36,876 nucleotides of DNA from Streptomyces sp. XM83C (GCF_023072675.1 NZ_JALLGL010000026.1:1-36876), one strand, 5' to 3'; positions 8,251 to 17,230 are shown, counted from the stretch's first letter. Translations and numbers: made by a program. The notes: generated by a model not told the origin, from the letters alone.

Positions 8251-8793
8251 GACGTCTCCTTCGGCCGGTACGCCGGACTGGACCGGGCGTTGCGCTCCGG
8301 CCTCGCCCACCAGCCCGTCCGCTACGAGCCCATGGCCGTCGTACTGCCCGAGGACCACCGGCCGGCCTCACGGAGGTGCCGCTCGCCGCGCTGAGGGACG
8401 AGACCGTATACGCGGGAGCCGGAAAGCCTTGCACCCCGGAATGGACCGATCTCGCCCATCACCTGTTCGAGGGACGCGGGATCGAGGTCGCCCCGCCCGC
8501 CCCCCTGGCCGTCGGCCCCGACGAGTTCCAGAGGATCATGGCGCAGACCCGCTGCCCCGTTCTCGCCGTGGTCGGTTTTCCGGCCATGCCCCGCACCGTC
8601 GTACGGCCGCTCGTCGAACCCGTGCCGCTCTCGCCCGTCTCGCTGGTGTGGAGAAAGGGGCTGGTGCACCGCGGACTGGGACGCCCCGCGCGACGCCGAG
8701 GCACACCTCGTGGCCGAGGAAGGGTGGCTCAGCTCACCCGTGGCGAGTTGGATTCCAGCCAGTGACAAAGCCACAATGATGTCTCACAAATGA
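8251..8793 (+). pseudogene. LysR-type regulator remnant (effector domain only, two frameshifts)
   Basis: Three pieces in shifted frames together resemble the C-terminal half of a LysR-family substrate-binding domain. Piece 1, to about 8370, includes GLAHQPVRYEPMAVVLPEDH. Piece 2, about 8366-8678, includes VPLAALRDETVYAGAG, EFQRIMAQTRCPVLAVV and PVSLVWRKGLVH. Piece 3, about 8680-8793, includes DAEAHLVAEEGWLSSPV. The first shift (8358-8372) looks like a lost base. The second, at the GGG of 8678-8680, looks like a gained base and restores the original frame. The DNA-binding N-terminal half is missing: upstream sequence shows no helix-turn-helix. It is best read as a decayed gene; two sequencing errors could explain the shifts but not the missing half. 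Confidence 0.65.
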
Positions 8794-8950
8794 CACCGGG
8801 CAGGCGCGGGACCCCCTTGTGCGCTACATTCATGGCCTGAGCACGGTGTGCTAAAGGGGGCGCTCGGACCGGGTGGGGGCCCGGATTCGACGACAAAGTG
8901 CTCGGGGTCGGGTGCGCTTCCAGAACTGTCCCGTGGGGGGATGTACACGC

Positions 8951-10171
8951 GTGAACAAGTGGCGGGAAGACGCCCAACCGGAATGGCCCGAGGTCGCGTC
9001 CGCGACCCGGAGCATGCCGGAAGCGGGGCGCAACACACAGGCGTTCCCGGACACCGGGCGATACGAGCCGTATGACGGAACCGGGCCCACCGGACCCGCC
9101 GGCCAGGGAGGCTCCGCCGGGTACTACGACTCCGGCGCGCCCGGCATCCCCGGACAGCCGCGGTCCGAGTTCATGTCCCGGGCGGCCCAGGCACGACTGC
9201 GCGGCGGCGGCCTCGGCGACGCGGACGCCACGTCCGTGCTGCCGCAGACCTGCCCGGCCGACGCCACGGCCGTACTGCCGGCCACCGGCCCGGCCGACGC
9301 CACCCAGGTCCTCTCCTCGTCCCGCCCGGCGCCCGCCGTGCGCGACCCGTGGGCGGAGACCGGCGCCGGCGCGTCCGGTGACCCCGCGGCCGACACCGGG
9401 GCCACCCACGACCCGCACGAGGTGACGGTCCAGCTCGACGCCGTCCACTTCGGGCCGAACGGACTACAGCCCGTCGGCGCCTCGGCGGCCGGTGCCTCCG
9501 AGGGCTCCGACGGCCCCGTCTTCGTCGACGAGTCGGGCCGCCGCAGCCGCACCTTCCGCCGCCTCGGCATCTTCATCGGGCTGGCGTGCGCGGTGTACGC
9601 CGTCGTCATCATCGTCACCCTGGTGTCCGGCAACTCCAGCGCCCCATGGCTGCCGGTGCCGGACCAGGAGAAGGACGAGCCCGCCGGGCAGGTGGACACC
9701 ACGCCCCTGCCCAGCACCTCCGCCGAGTCCCCGCAGCCGTCCGGCACGGGAGCCTCCGTCGGCCCGAGCGATCTGCCCACCACCAGCGGCCTGCCCAGCA
9801 CCTCCGGTGCGGCCGTCCCGCCCGGCAGCAGCGCGCAGCCCGGCACCTCGTCCGCCCCGCAGTCCTCGTCGAGCACCTCGGCCAAGCCGACCAACGGCAC
9901 CGGCACCGGGACCGGCACGGGCACCGGGACCGGCACGGGCACCGGGACCGGCACGGGCACCGGCACCGGTACCGGGGGCGGCACCCAGCCCGACCCGTCG
10001 ACGACGCCGGTCGAGACGCCCACGCAACCGACCATGCCCCCGGGCGACACCCAGCCGGGCTCGTCCCCGTCCGTCGCGGGCGGAGACAACGGACCCGTGG
10101 CCGACGGCGCCGCGGACCCCGTGGTCGTCGCCTCAAGTCCCACGCCTTCGCCCACGGAGAACATCGTCTGA
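8951..10171 (+). CDS. matA: MatA-like membrane protein of the mycelial-aggregation operon
   Basis: 406 residues with little globular sequence. The N-terminal 200 residues are Pro/Gly/Ala-rich and probably cytoplasmic, with ATAVLP-type repeats (TSVLPQTCPAD, TAVLPATGPAD, TQVLSSS). One transmembrane helix lies at about 205-227. An extracellular Ser/Thr/Pro tail includes a long (GT)n run. The call rests mainly on context: it overlaps by one base a gene with the MatB layout, and S. coelicolor/S. lividans matA-matB are known to be needed for pellet formation and poly-beta-1,6-GlcNAc production. GTG at 8951 follows a G-rich ribosome site (8934-8941). A possible -10 TACATT is at 8825-8830. Confidence 0.7.
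   Translation: MNKWREDAQPEWPEVASATRSMPEAGRNTQAFPDTGRYEPYDGTGPTGPAGQGGSAGYYDSGAPGIPGQPRSEFMSRAAQARLRGGGLGDADATSVLPQTCPADATAVLPATGPADATQVLSSSRPAPAVRDPWAETGAGASGDPAADTGATHDPHEVTVQLDAVHFGPNGLQPVGASAAGASEGSDGPVFVDESGRRSRTFRRLGIFIGLACAVYAVVIIVTLVSGNSSAPWLPVPDQEKDEPAGQVDTTPLPSTSAESPQPSGTGASVGPSDLPTTSGLPSTSGAAVPPGSSAQPGTSSAPQSSSSTSAKPTNGTGTGTGTGTGTGTGTGTGTGTGTGTGGGTQPDPSTTPVETPTQPTMPPGDTQPGSSPSVAGGDNGPVADGAADPVVVASSPTPSPTENIV
9902..9955 (+). repeat. Three perfect 18-bp tandem repeats in matA
   Basis: Unit GGCACCGGGACCGGCACG, three exact copies, flanked by imperfect GGCACC copies. Each unit encodes GTGTGT, so slippage would change the tail length in frame. Confidence 0.9.
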
Positions 10172-12342
10172 TGGCATCCCGCTCACGCCGCCGCACCACA
10201 CGCAAGACCTCCCGGCGGCGGTGGCTGCCCCTGCGCTACCTGCTGCCGGTCCTCGTCCTCGTCGCCATGCTCGCCATGCTCATGCTGCGCGGCTATGTGC
10301 ACAGCGAGATCCTCGCCGACTTCCGCGTCCGGCCCGGTACCGAGAACACCAAGGTCCCCGAGCAGATACTCGAAGGCGGCCCGGTCATAGACACCCGGGG
10401 CAAGGAACCCACGACTCTGCGCGTGCCGGACCACCGGCTGGTCCTCACCTTCGACGACGGCCCCGACCCGACGTGGACCCCGAAGGTGCTCGACGTGCTG
10501 AAGAAGCACAACGCCCACGCGGTCTTCTTCGTCACCGGCACCATGGCCTCCCGCTACCCCGACCTCGTGCACCGCATGGTAGAGGAAGGCCACGAGGTCG
10601 GCCTGCACACCTTCAACCACCCCGATCTGTCGTACCAGTCGAAGAAGCGCATCGACTGGGAGCTGTCGCAGAACCAGCTCGCCCTCGCCGGCGCGGCCGG
10701 CGTGCGCACCTCCCTGTTCCGGCCGCCGTACTCGTCGATGTCCGCCAACATGGACAACGCGTCCTGGCCGGTCACCGAGTACATCGGCAGCCGCGGCTAC
10801 CTCACCGTCGTCAACGACACCGACAGTGAGGACTGGAAGAAGCCCGGCGTCAAGGCGATCATCGACCGCGCCACCCCGAAGCACGGCAAGGGCGCGATCG
10901 TCCTCATGCACGACTCCGGCGGCGACCGCCACCAGACCGTGCAGGCGCTCAACCGGTTCCTGCCGGAACTGCAGGCCAAGGGCTACAAGTTCCTCAACCT
11001 GACCGAGGCCCTCGACGCGCCCAGCGCCCACACCAAGGTCACCGGCCTGGAACTGTGGAAGGGCAAGGCCTGGGTCTTCCTCGTCGAGGCCTCCGACAAC
11101 ATCACCGCAGTCCTCGTCGTCGGTCTCGCCGCGATCGGCTTCCTCGTCTTCGCCCGCTTCGGCCTGATGCTGCTGCTGTCCGGCTGGCACGCCCGCAAGA
11201 CACGCCGCAAGAACTTCCGCTGGGGCCCCAGGCCGGTCACCGAACCCGTCACGGTGCTCGTCCCCGCGTACAACGAGGCCAAGTGCATCGAGAACACCGT
11301 CCGTTCCCTGATGCTCAGCGAGCACCCCATCGAGGTGCTGGTCATCGACGACGGCTCCAGCGACGGCACCGCCCGCATCGTCGAGGCGATGAACCTGCCG
11401 AACGTCCGCGTCATCCGGCAGCTCAACGCGGGCAAGCCGGCCGCCCTCAACCGCGGCCTCGCCAACGCCAGCCACGACATCATCGTGATGATGGACGGCG
11501 ACACCGTCTTCGAACCGTCCACCGTCCGTGAACTCGTGCAGCCCTTCGCCGACCCGCGCGTCGGCGCCGTCGCCGGCAACGCCAAGGTCGGCAACAAGGA
11601 CACGCTCATCGGTGCCTGGCAGCACATCGAGTACGTGATGGGCTTCAACCTCGACCGTCGTATGTACGACGTGCTTCAGTGCATGCCGACCATCCCCGGC
11701 GCCGTCGGCGCGTTCCGCCGCACCGCCCTGGAGCGGGTCGGCGGCATGAGCGACGACACCCTCGCCGAGGACACCGACATCACCATGGCGCTGCACCGCG
11801 ACGGCTGGCGCGTCGTGTACGCGGAGAACGCCCGCGCCTGGACCGAGGCACCCGAGTCCGTGCAGCAGCTGTGGTCCCAGCGCTACCGCTGGTCGTACGG
11901 CACCATGCAGGCCATCTGGAAGCACCGCCGGGCCCTGATCGAGCGCGGCCCCTCCGGCCGTTTCGGCCGCGTCGGCCTGCCGCTGGTCTCCCTGTTCATG
12001 GTGCTCGCGCCGCTGCTGGCACCGCTGATCGACATCTTCCTCATCTACGGCCTGCTGTTCGGCCCGACCGGGAAGACCGTCATGGCCTGGTTCGGCGTCC
12101 TCGCCATCCAGGCGGTCTGCGCGGCCTACGCCTTCATCCTCGACAAGGAGAAGCTCACCCCGCTGCTGTCGCTGCCGCTGCAACAGATCCTGTACCGCCA
12201 GATCATGTACGTCGTGCTGCTTCAGTCCTGGATCACCGCGCTCACCGGCGGCCGACTGCGCTGGCAGAAGCTCCGCCGTACCGGCGGCGTGCAATCGCCG
12301 CCGAACGAGCCCGCGCAGCGCGCCATGGGGAGTGCCGTCTGA
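10171..12342 (+). CDS. matB: MatB-like fused polysaccharide deacetylase / family 2 glycosyltransferase
   Basis: 723 residues, two enzymes on one membrane chain. After a basic N-terminus and TM helix (about 22-40) comes an extracellular NodB-type deacetylase: TFDDGPDP at 93-100 (catalytic D95, metal D96), H146/H150 of the metal triad, RPPY at 184-187 and LMHDSG at 245-250. A second TM region (about 311-337) leads to a cytoplasmic GT2 synthase: VIDDGSSDGT (391-400), MDGD (441-444), EDTD (533-536) and QRYRW (570-574), followed by C-terminal membrane helices (about 603-690). All catalytic residues are present. The layout equals a PgaC synthase plus a PgaB-like deacetylase, fitting synthesis and partial deacetylation of poly-beta-1,6-GlcNAc, as shown for Streptomyces MatAB. 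The ATG overlaps the matA stop by one base. Confidence 0.9.
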   Translation: MASRSRRRTTRKTSRRRWLPLRYLLPVLVLVAMLAMLMLRGYVHSEILADFRVRPGTENTKVPEQILEGGPVIDTRGKEPTTLRVPDHRLVLTFDDGPDPTWTPKVLDVLKKHNAHAVFFVTGTMASRYPDLVHRMVEEGHEVGLHTFNHPDLSYQSKKRIDWELSQNQLALAGAAGVRTSLFRPPYSSMSANMDNASWPVTEYIGSRGYLTVVNDTDSEDWKKPGVKAIIDRATPKHGKGAIVLMHDSGGDRHQTVQALNRFLPELQAKGYKFLNLTEALDAPSAHTKVTGLELWKGKAWVFLVEASDNITAVLVVGLAAIGFLVFARFGLMLLLSGWHARKTRRKNFRWGPRPVTEPVTVLVPAYNEAKCIENTVRSLMLSEHPIEVLVIDDGSSDGTARIVEAMNLPNVRVIRQLNAGKPAALNRGLANASHDIIVMMDGDTVFEPSTVRELVQPFADPRVGAVAGNAKVGNKDTLIGAWQHIEYVMGFNLDRRMYDVLQCMPTIPGAVGAFRRTALERVGGMSDDTLAEDTDITMALHRDGWRVVYAENARAWTEAPESVQQLWSQRYRWSYGTMQAIWKHRRALIERGPSGRFGRVGLPLVSLFMVLAPLLAPLIDIFLIYGLLFGPTGKTVMAWFGVLAIQAVCAAYAFILDKEKLTPLLSLPLQQILYRQIMYVVLLQSWITALTGGRLRWQKLRRTGGVQSPPNEPAQRAMGSAV

Positions 12343-13832
12343 TGGACAGCCGCAGCGACGCGTCCGCGTCGTACCCGTTCCCGCCCACGCCGCGACGCGC
12401 GCAGCAGCCGTACGGCAACCCCCCGCGCGGCGAGACGCCCTACGGGAACACCCCTGGCCGGGCAGAGTCTCCGTACGGGAACGCTCAGGGAGGGCCCGGG
12501 GCGCCCTACGGGAACGCCCCCGGTCCGGCCGAGGCCCCGTACGGGGGCGCCCCGGTCGCCGCCCCGCCCGTCTGGGACGACACGCCGTACGCGACCACAC
12601 CCGGCAACGCCCCGGCCACCTCCGTCGACACCGTCGACACCCCGGCGGACACCCCCGCCGGCACGGGCGACGCGCCCGCGGCGGGCGACAAGCCGCAACG
12701 CAAGCCCGGCCGCGACCGCTACTTCGACCTGCTGCGCGCCGTCGCCCTGTTCCGCGTGGTCTTCTACCACCTCACCGGCTGGGCCTGGCTGCCCATCGTG
12801 TTCCCGTCGATGGGCGTCATGTTCGCCCTCGCCGGCAACCTGATGGCCCGCTCCCTCAAGCGCCCCGCCGTCCAGGTCATCCGCGGCCGTATGCGCCGCC
12901 TGCTGCCGCCGCTGTGGCTGCTCGGTGCGATCGGCGTGACCGGCATGCTCCTCCAGGGCTGGGGGCCCGACGCCGACGGCCACCCCGGCTGGTGGTGGCT
13001 GCACCTCACCTTCTGGATCGTCCCGCTCAGCGACCCGCCGTTCGCCGAGGGCCTGTCCGGCATCCACGGCGTCATCGGCGCCGACTGGGCGGAGGAACTG
13101 GCCGGACCCCTGTGGTACATCCGCGCCTACCTCTGGTACGTGCTGCTGTCGCCGCTGATCCTCAAGGGCCTGCGCCGGCTGCCATGGCTGACGATCTTCG
13201 CGCCCATCGCCCTCTCGGCGGCCTTCCAGTTCGACTACCTCGAACTCCCCGGTGAGCGGATCCCCTCCGCCCTGACCGACTTCAGCACCTTCGGCGCCTG
13301 CTGGATCCTCGGCATGGCCCACCAGCAGGGAGTGCTCAAGCGCATCCCGCGCTATGTCGTCCCGTCGATCGCCCCCGCCATCGGCGTCGTCGGTCTGTGG
13401 TACGCGTTCACGCACGACTTCCGGGCCGGCAACGACCTCGACTCCATCCCGTTCGCGCAGGCCCTCTGGTCCATCGCCACGGTGATGCTGCTGCTGCACG
13501 TCAGCCCGTCCTGGTCGCAGTGGCCGCGTCCGCTGCGTCCGCTGGACCGCATCGTGACGCTGCTCAACTCCCGTGCCGTCACGATCTATCTGTGGCACAA
13601 CGTCTGCATCCTCACCGCGGCCACCATGTGGGACCGGATGTGGCGGGTCGACTGGTTCGCCATGCACACTCCGTGGCTGCTGAGGAGTCTCTGGCCGGTG
13701 CTGGTGATCACCTGGATCCTCATCGCCAGCTGCATCGTCTGGTTCGGCTGGGCCGAGGACCTGGCCGCCAAGCGCAAGCCGCAGCTGTGGCCGGACGGCT
13801 CGAACAAGCCCCGCAAGGCCAGGCACAGCTGA
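12342..13832 (+). CDS. Acyltransferase-3 family membrane protein
   Basis: 496 residues. A soluble, probably cytoplasmic N-terminal 120 residues holds five PYG[NG] repeats (QQPYGNPP, ETPYGNTP, ESPYGNAQ, APYGNAP, APYGGAP). The membrane domain begins RYFDLLRAVALFRVVFYHL, with the family histidine at 143, and continues with about ten helices. The family moves acyl groups (often O-acetyl) onto extracytoplasmic sugars. It overlaps matB by one base, so it is translationally coupled and likely modifies the matAB polymer by O-acetylation or succinylation; that role is inference. A strong bidirectional hairpin ends the operon. Confidence 0.88.
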   Translation: MDSRSDASASYPFPPTPRRAQQPYGNPPRGETPYGNTPGRAESPYGNAQGGPGAPYGNAPGPAEAPYGGAPVAAPPVWDDTPYATTPGNAPATSVDTVDTPADTPAGTGDAPAAGDKPQRKPGRDRYFDLLRAVALFRVVFYHLTGWAWLPIVFPSMGVMFALAGNLMARSLKRPAVQVIRGRMRRLLPPLWLLGAIGVTGMLLQGWGPDADGHPGWWWLHLTFWIVPLSDPPFAEGLSGIHGVIGADWAEELAGPLWYIRAYLWYVLLSPLILKGLRRLPWLTIFAPIALSAAFQFDYLELPGERIPSALTDFSTFGACWILGMAHQQGVLKRIPRYVVPSIAPAIGVVGLWYAFTHDFRAGNDLDSIPFAQALWSIATVMLLLHVSPSWSQWPRPLRPLDRIVTLLNSRAVTIYLWHNVCILTAATMWDRMWRVDWFAMHTPWLLRSLWPVLVITWILIASCIVWFGWAEDLAAKRKPQLWPDGSNKPRKARHS

Positions 13833-13840
13833 CCTCGCAC

Positions 13841-13885
13841 GACGGCGCCTCCGCCCCCGGACGACCCGGGGACGGAGGCGCCGTC
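13841..13885. terminator. Bidirectional terminator between the mat operon and infA
   Basis: Long stem GACGGCGCCTCCG / CGGAGGCGCCGTC (13841-13853 with 13873-13885), extended inward by CCCCGG/CCGGGG with a small bulge. It serves the convergent acyltransferase and IF-1 genes. Confidence 0.85.
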
Positions 13886-13905
13886 ATGTACGCCGTCAGC
13901 GGCGC

Positions 13906-14130
13906 TCAGTTGCGGTAGCGGTAGAGGATACGGCCGCGCGTCAGGTCGTACGGGCTCAACTCGACGAGGACACGGTCGTACGGGAGGATCCGGATGCGAT
14001 GCTTGCGGATCTTGCCGCTGATGTGGGCGAGCACATGATGCCCGTTGTTCAGCTCCACCTTGAAGGTGGCGTCACGCAGGCATTCGAGGACCGTGCCCTC
14101 GATCTCCAGGCCGTTCGCTGTGCGTGCCAA
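13906..14130 (-). CDS. infA: Translation initiation factor IF-1 (paralogue)
   Basis: 74 residues forming the S1-like OB fold of IF-1, with [20 protein letters not shown] and the C-terminal [19 protein letters not shown]-1 binds the A-site region of the 30S subunit during initiation. Streptomyces normally keeps its main infA beside rpmJ in the ribosomal-protein cluster; this stand-alone copy is probably a second IF-1, which is inference because the other copy is outside the window. The start is TTG at 14130, preceded by GGAGA four bases upstream. No ATG or GTG in frame gives a sensible N-terminus. Confidence 0.9.
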   Translation of the reverse strand: MARTANGLEIEGTVLECLRDATFKVELNNGHHVLAHISGKIRKHRIRILPYDRVLVELSPYDLTRGRILYRYRN

Positions 14131-14748
14131 GGTTCTCCATCTCTCGGTCGATCGATGTACGGCGGTGCGGGCGCGGCCGGCCGGCGCACCGACTCGGGCC
14201 ACCTGCCCACGGAACGAGCCCCGACACCTACGACGAGAGTGACGCCGGCACGGGCAAGGCCGCCCGCCGGGGCGGCGCGCGTGTTCCCGGTGTGCAGGGC
14301 TGTCCGCCTTTCAGAAGTGCCCTTGCGGGCGGGCGCTCCCGACGACACCCGGGTCAGTCGCACACCGTGACGAAAAGAGGGAGCCCCCACTTCGCTGCTG
14401 CGTTCACGGGTCTCACCCCCTCGGGTACGGTCACGGTCCACACGCAGCGTACCGATGCGGGCGCACCCCTGGCGAACGGTTTTCCCGCCGGTGCGCTCGA
14501 CCTGGGACGAGCTTCGCCCAGCCCCCGGACCTTGCCGCACCCCTGCTTCCCTTGTGGTTCTGAGTGGCCGTCGGGCCGGTGCCGGGGGTTGCGGCTGACG
14601 GGCTGTGGGCGGCGGATCGTGATGTCGGTGACAGTCTTCGCGGTGGAAAAGGGGCCGTGCCGGGTGGGGGCGTGGGGAAGACTGGTGGGGTGCTTGGCGC
14701 TTGGAGCGCCGTACGTACCGTTTCTGCCGACAAGGAGCACCTCTCCCG
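14131..14748. other. 618-nt intergenic region between divergent genes
   Basis: It must hold the promoters of infA (minus) and of the PQG-rich gene (plus). I see no gene in it: open frames on either strand have no ribosome sites and no recognisable protein. A small perfect hairpin GGCGCT-TGG-AGCGCC (14696-14710) followed by the palindrome GTACGTAC lies just upstream of the plus-strand gene. No promoter can be placed with confidence. Confidence 0.5.
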
Positions 14749-15588
14749 ATGACATACCCACCGGCCCAGCCACCGCAGGACGGACAGGGACCAGGTCCCG
14801 GTCACGGGTACGGCGGGCCGCAGCAGCCCCCGCAGCAGCCGCCGTATCCGGGGCCGTACGGATCGCCGTCGCCCACGCCGCCCGTCGGGCAGCCCGGGCC
14901 CAATCCGTACGGGCAGCCGCCGATACCCGGGCCTCAGCAGCCGTACGGCGGTCAGGCGCCGTATCCGCAGCCGCAGTTCGGGCCGCCGCAGGGGCAGCCG
15001 CCGTACGGTGCGCCCGGCGGATATCCGCCGCCGCCTCCCGGTGCCGGCGGGAACAAGGGCAAGCGGCTCGCGCTGATCATCGGCGGTGCCGTCGTCGCCG
15101 TCGCGGTCATCGCCGGCGGGGTGTTCCTGCTGACCGACGACAGCGGGAGCAAGAAGCCGGTCGCCGCGAGCAGCACGTCCGCCGCGCCGACCGTGTCGGA
15201 CAGCCCGACCGCCGAGCCGACGGACACGCCGACCGACGACGTCACGGACGAGCCGTCCGACGAACCGACCGACGACCCCGGGCCCGCGCCCGCCACCGGC
15301 TTCAAAGGGCAGTGGCAGAGCACCGAGGGCAAGACCCTCACCATCGGGGAGAAGTTCACCTCGGGGCAGTACAAGGGCTACTACAACTGCAACTGGATCG
15401 CCTCCGGTGACGGCATCCTCATCGGCATCGGTCAGGACCGCAGCGACGGATCGTTCCGGATCGCGCTCGCCCCCATCGGCAGCGACGACGCCAGCAAGGG
15501 CAAGGGCGCCAACATCGTCCGCGTCGGCGACTCCGTGAAGATCACCTGGGACAAGGGCGGAACGGACACCCTCGACTGGGTCGGCTGA
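14749..15588 (+). CDS. Membrane-anchored protein with Pro/Gln/Gly/Tyr-rich cytoplasmic region, unknown function
   Basis: 279 residues. Residues 1-100 are a disordered PPQQPPYPGP / QPYGGQAPYPQPQ region, followed by KGKRL and a transmembrane helix at about 107-126. Next comes a Thr/Ser/Asp-rich linker (TPTDDVTDEPSDEPTDDP) and a compact extracellular C-terminal domain of about 95 residues (KGQWQSTEGKTLTIGEKFTSG to the end). This is a common Streptomyces layout in which the outside domain is the working part. I cannot name the C-terminal fold. AAGGAG (14732-14737) precedes the ATG and a terminator follows directly, so it is monocistronic. Confidence 0.85.
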   Translation: MTYPPAQPPQDGQGPGPGHGYGGPQQPPQQPPYPGPYGSPSPTPPVGQPGPNPYGQPPIPGPQQPYGGQAPYPQPQFGPPQGQPPYGAPGGYPPPPPGAGGNKGKRLALIIGGAVVAVAVIAGGVFLLTDDSGSKKPVAASSTSAAPTVSDSPTAEPTDTPTDDVTDEPSDEPTDDPGPAPATGFKGQWQSTEGKTLTIGEKFTSGQYKGYYNCNWIASGDGILIGIGQDRSDGSFRIALAPIGSDDASKGKGANIVRVGDSVKITWDKGGTDTLDWVG

Positions 15589-15596
15589 AACCGCAC

Positions 15597-15626
15597 CTCT
15601 CACCCCGGCCCGTGGCGGGGTGAGAG
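15597..15626 (+). terminator. Terminator after the PQG-rich membrane protein gene
   Basis: Perfect 11-bp stem CTCTCACCCCG / CGGGGTGAGAG (15597-15607 with 15616-15626) with an 8-nt loop. No long U tract. Confidence 0.8.
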
Positions 15627-15744
15627 CATCGTTCCCTTCCGGTCACCGACAGCCACAGTCATGAAACGCGCCCTCCCTACCGTCGGGACTCAGCCACTCC
15701 CAGGCACAGAGCACCGCCGAGCCCCGTCGCACCGTGGAGGCGTC

Positions 15745-17127
15745 ATGACAGCCACTGGTACTGCCCCCGCACCCCCGAGCAGGGGCGGTCGCTGGATCCG
15801 GCACTGGGATCCGGAGGACGAGACGTTCTGGAAGGAGACGGGAGAGAAGATCGCCCGGCGCAATCTTCTCTTCTCCGTCCTCTCCGAGCACATCGGCTTC
15901 TCCGTCTGGACCCTGTGGTCCGTGCTCGTCCTCTTCATGGGACCGGAGTACGGGCTCACCCCCGCGGACAAGTTCCTGCTGACGTCGATGGTGACGCTGG
16001 TCGGCGCGGTCGTCCGCATCCCCTACACCTTCGCCGTGGCGATCTTCGGCGGGCGGAACTGGACGATCATCTCGGCGGCGCTGCTGCTCGTGCCGTCCGT
16101 CGCCGCGTTCATGGTGATGGAACCCGGCACGTCCTTCAGCACGTTCCTCCTCGTCGGCCTCCTCGCCGGCGTCGGCGGCGGCAACTTCGCCTCCTCCATG
16201 ACCAACATCAACGCCTTCTTCCCGCTGCGGAAGAAGGGCTGGGCGCTCGGCCTCAACGCGGGAGGCGGCAACATCGGCGTGCCCGTCATCCAGCTGGCCG
16301 CCCTCGCCATCATCGGCGCCGGCGGCGGGCCGCGCGTGCTGCTCGGCATCTACATCCCGCTGATCGTCGTCGCCGCCGTCCTCGCCGCGCTGTACATGGA
16401 CAACCTGGAGAACGTCCGCAACGACACCGGCGCCGCCAAGGACGCCGCCCGCGACGGCCACACCTGGATCATGTCGTTCCTGTACATCGGCACGTTCGGG
16501 TCGTTCATCGGCTACTCCTTCGCCTTCGGCCAGGTCCTCACCAACCAGTTCGGCCGTACGCCGTTGCAGGCCGCGTACGTCACCTTCATCGGCCCGCTGC
16601 TCGGCTCCCTGATCCGGCCCGTCGGCGGCTGGCTCGCCGACCGCTACGGCGGCGCCCGCATCACCCTCTACAACTTCGTCGCGATGGGCGCCGCCACCGC
16701 CGTACTGATCGCCGCGTCGATGCGGAAGTCGCTGGTGCTGTTCACCGTCGCCTTCGTGGTGCTCTTCGTCCTCACCGGGCTCGGCAACGGCTCCACGTAC
16801 AAGATGATCCCCGGCATCTTCCAGGCCAAGGCACAGGCCGAGGGCCTGGCCGGTGAGGCCGCCGCGTCCTACGGGCGGCGGCTGTCCGGCGCCTCCATGG
16901 GCCTCATCGGGGCCGTCGGCGCGCTCGGCGGCGTCGGCATCAACATGGCCTTCCGGCAGTCCTTCCTGTCCAACGGCTCCGGCACCGGCGCCTTCGTCGC
17001 CTTCCTCGCCTACTACGCCGTCTGCTTCGCCGTCACCTGGGCCGTATACCTTCGACGGAGCGCCGCCCGCTCGCAGGCCACTGCCACAGCAGAGGCGAAG
17101 CCGCAGCTCAGCTATGCCGAGGTGTGA
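15745..17127 (+). CDS. narK: Nitrate/nitrite transporter, NarK family (MFS)
   Basis: 460 residues, twelve predicted membrane helices. Both nitrate-signature regions are present: AGVGGGNFASSMTN (141-154) with NAGGGNIGVP (171-180) in the first half, and GLGNGSTYKMIPGIF in the second. R91 (RIPYT) in helix 2 matches the substrate-binding arginine of the family. It moves nitrate in or nitrite out across the cell membrane. GGAGG ends 4 nt before the ATG. The next gene encodes an NnaR-type regulator known in S. coelicolor to control nitrate/nitrite assimilation together with GlnR, so nitrate uptake for assimilation is the likely role. Confidence 0.93.
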   Translation: MTATGTAPAPPSRGGRWIRHWDPEDETFWKETGEKIARRNLLFSVLSEHIGFSVWTLWSVLVLFMGPEYGLTPADKFLLTSMVTLVGAVVRIPYTFAVAIFGGRNWTIISAALLLVPSVAAFMVMEPGTSFSTFLLVGLLAGVGGGNFASSMTNINAFFPLRKKGWALGLNAGGGNIGVPVIQLAALAIIGAGGGPRVLLGIYIPLIVVAAVLAALYMDNLENVRNDTGAAKDAARDGHTWIMSFLYIGTFGSFIGYSFAFGQVLTNQFGRTPLQAAYVTFIGPLLGSLIRPVGGWLADRYGGARITLYNFVAMGAATAVLIAASMRKSLVLFTVAFVVLFVLTGLGNGSTYKMIPGIFQAKAQAEGLAGEAAASYGRRLSGASMGLIGAVGALGGVGINMAFRQSFLSNGSGTGAFVAFLAYYAVCFAVTWAVYLRRSAARSQATATAEAKPQLSYAEV

Positions 17128-17148
17128 CGTAACACCGGCGACATCAAG

Positions 17149-17189
17149 CCGAACCGAGCCTGTCACAAGCCGTTGACAGGCTCGGTCGG
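17149..17189 (+). terminator. Hairpin between narK and nnaR
   Basis: Stem of 16 pairs with one bulge (17149-17165 with 17174-17189; core CCGAGCCTGTC / GACAGGCTCGG). It may end or attenuate the narK transcript ahead of the regulator gene; an operator role is also possible. Confidence 0.6.
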
Positions 17190-17230
17190 CATGGAAGGCA
17201 CGTAGTGCACGAACTCGACGCGGGACGAGA

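Noticed and set aside
10183..12600. Very long open frame (about 800 codons) antisense to matB
   Set aside because: It mirrors the third-position GC bias of matB; composition is His/Val/Asp/Gly-rich with no domain and no ribosome site. Same for the long antisense frames across the 15.6-17.9, 28.4-30.8 and 33.5-35.9 kb genes.
14124..14748. A coding gene in the infA-PQG gene spacer
   Set aside because: Open frames exist on both strands but lack start signals, and their proteins look like GC-rich noise.
15642..15667. Possible GlnR boxes (GTCAC ... GAAAC) upstream of narK
   Set aside because: The two half-sites are 21 nt apart and the box between them does not match, so the usual a-b spacing of 11 is not met. 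GlnR control is expected from the literature but I cannot place the site.
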